From Pseudomonadota bacterium (GTDB taxonomy: Bacteria; Desulfobacterota; Desulfovibrionia; Desulfovibrionales; Desulfomicrobiaceae): a stretch of DNA of 52,224 nt. A model generated the notes under the pieces. That model was not told the origin of the DNA. It made no database searches and saw only the letters and a list, made by a program, of their open reading frames with translations. The position numbers were made by a program, and so were the translations under genes. Below, one piece after another: positions 52,144 to 52,224 of the stretch (positions are counted from its first letter, which is position 1; every line of letters begins with the position of its first letter). The stretch covers positions 1 through 52,224 of the forward strand of contig JAEWKZ010000063.1 of the NCBI GenBank assembly GCA_023393525.1, in the 5' to 3' direction.

Positions 52144-52204
52144 GGACATGGGGTTCATCAAGTTTTCACGCCAATGAAAACCAAGAGGATGAACCGCCAT
52201 GTCC
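52144..52204 (+). promoter_or_regulatory. Long hairpin enclosing the transposase start
   Basis: GGACATG.GGTTCATC (52144-52159) pairs with GATGAACC..CATGTCC (52188-52204), and inside GTTTTC (52162-52167) pairs with GAAAAC (52176-52181). The ATG of the transposase (52199) and its GAGGA ribosome site are in or at the right arm. Transcripts entering from outside would hide the start. Confidence 0.65.
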
Positions 52205-52224
52205 ACGAGCTTCTTGTACCATGC
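52199..52224 (+). CDS. Transposase N-terminus, probably ISL3 family (cut by window end)
   Basis: Only MSTSFLYHA is encoded before the window ends. This start resembles that of ISL3-family transposases (MSTxLLYHAFGI...), recalled from family knowledge. AGAGGA precedes the ATG. The left end of the element should lie within ~52090-52198, where GGTTCATCCGG is repeated in part (GGTTCATC) at 52152; the exact terminal repeat cannot be fixed without the other end. Confidence 0.5.

Overview
The window looks like chromosomal DNA of a sulfate-reducing bacterium of the Desulfovibrionales (Desulfovibrio/Desulfomicrobium type). The strongest evidence is two redox complexes characteristic of that group: a Tmc complex (Trp-rich propeller protein, membrane cytochrome b, HdrD-like iron-sulfur protein, tetraheme type II cytochrome c3) followed directly by a complete Hmc complex (multiheme HmcA, HmcB-F) with Rrf1- and Rrf2-type regulators. 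Rubredoxin, SelB and a very large set of two-component proteins fit the same assignment. Base composition is GC-rich except in promoters and a toxin-antitoxin island. The first ~36 bases are almost pure C and look like a contig-edge artefact.

Layout. (1) 1-14702 is a signalling region. A minus-strand operon (two-CBS protein, SLC13/DASS anion transporter, response regulator, Cache-type histidine kinase, PEP-synthase-like enzyme cut by the window edge) faces a plus-strand set: a membrane-anchored sigma54 activator, kinase, regulator, kinase, regulator, regulator-CBS fusion. Between the two sets lie a sigma54-type -24/-12 element and three 10-bp-spaced direct repeats. (2) 14726-27898 is mostly housekeeping: DJ-1/PfpI protein, GGEEF response regulator, acyl-ACP thioesterase, M23 peptidase, TetR regulator, a degenerate transglutaminase-like protein, cupin, CDF transporter, small lipoprotein, cyclophilin, five-repeat S1 protein, rubredoxin, M18 aminopeptidase and SelB. 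SelB is preceded by a 127-bp long palindrome. (3) 28129-31401 is an accessory island: YegP-like protein, an intact RelE-type toxin-antitoxin pair with a visible promoter and operator, a DinJ/YafQ pair whose toxin is frameshifted, a duplicated 3' fragment of the first toxin, and a tandem MITE-like repeat. Copies of one hairpin repeat bracket the island.

(4) 31402-36324 is a tightly overlapping minus-strand operon: dihydrolipoyl-dehydrogenase-like protein, maf, pgpA, hrpB. (5) 36550-51342 is the respiratory region: an unknown membrane protein with a terminator, tmcD-C-B-A with a terminator, then hmcABCDEF, a universal stress protein, an Rrf1-type regulator, an internal terminator, a PAS histidine kinase with a degenerate receiver, and an Rrf2-family regulator. 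(6) A nitroreductase follows, and the window ends inside the left end of an insertion sequence whose transposase start lies in a long hairpin.

How it fits together. Tmc and Hmc both pass electrons between periplasmic cytochrome c3/hydrogenases and a membrane/cytoplasmic HdrD-like module. Their adjacency, with USP, Rrf1, kinase and Rrf2 genes behind them, suggests joint redox control. The first 15 kb looks like one multi-component sensory system controlling import of an anion (sulfate or a carboxylate) and PEP/pyruvate metabolism. That reading is an inference from gene order.
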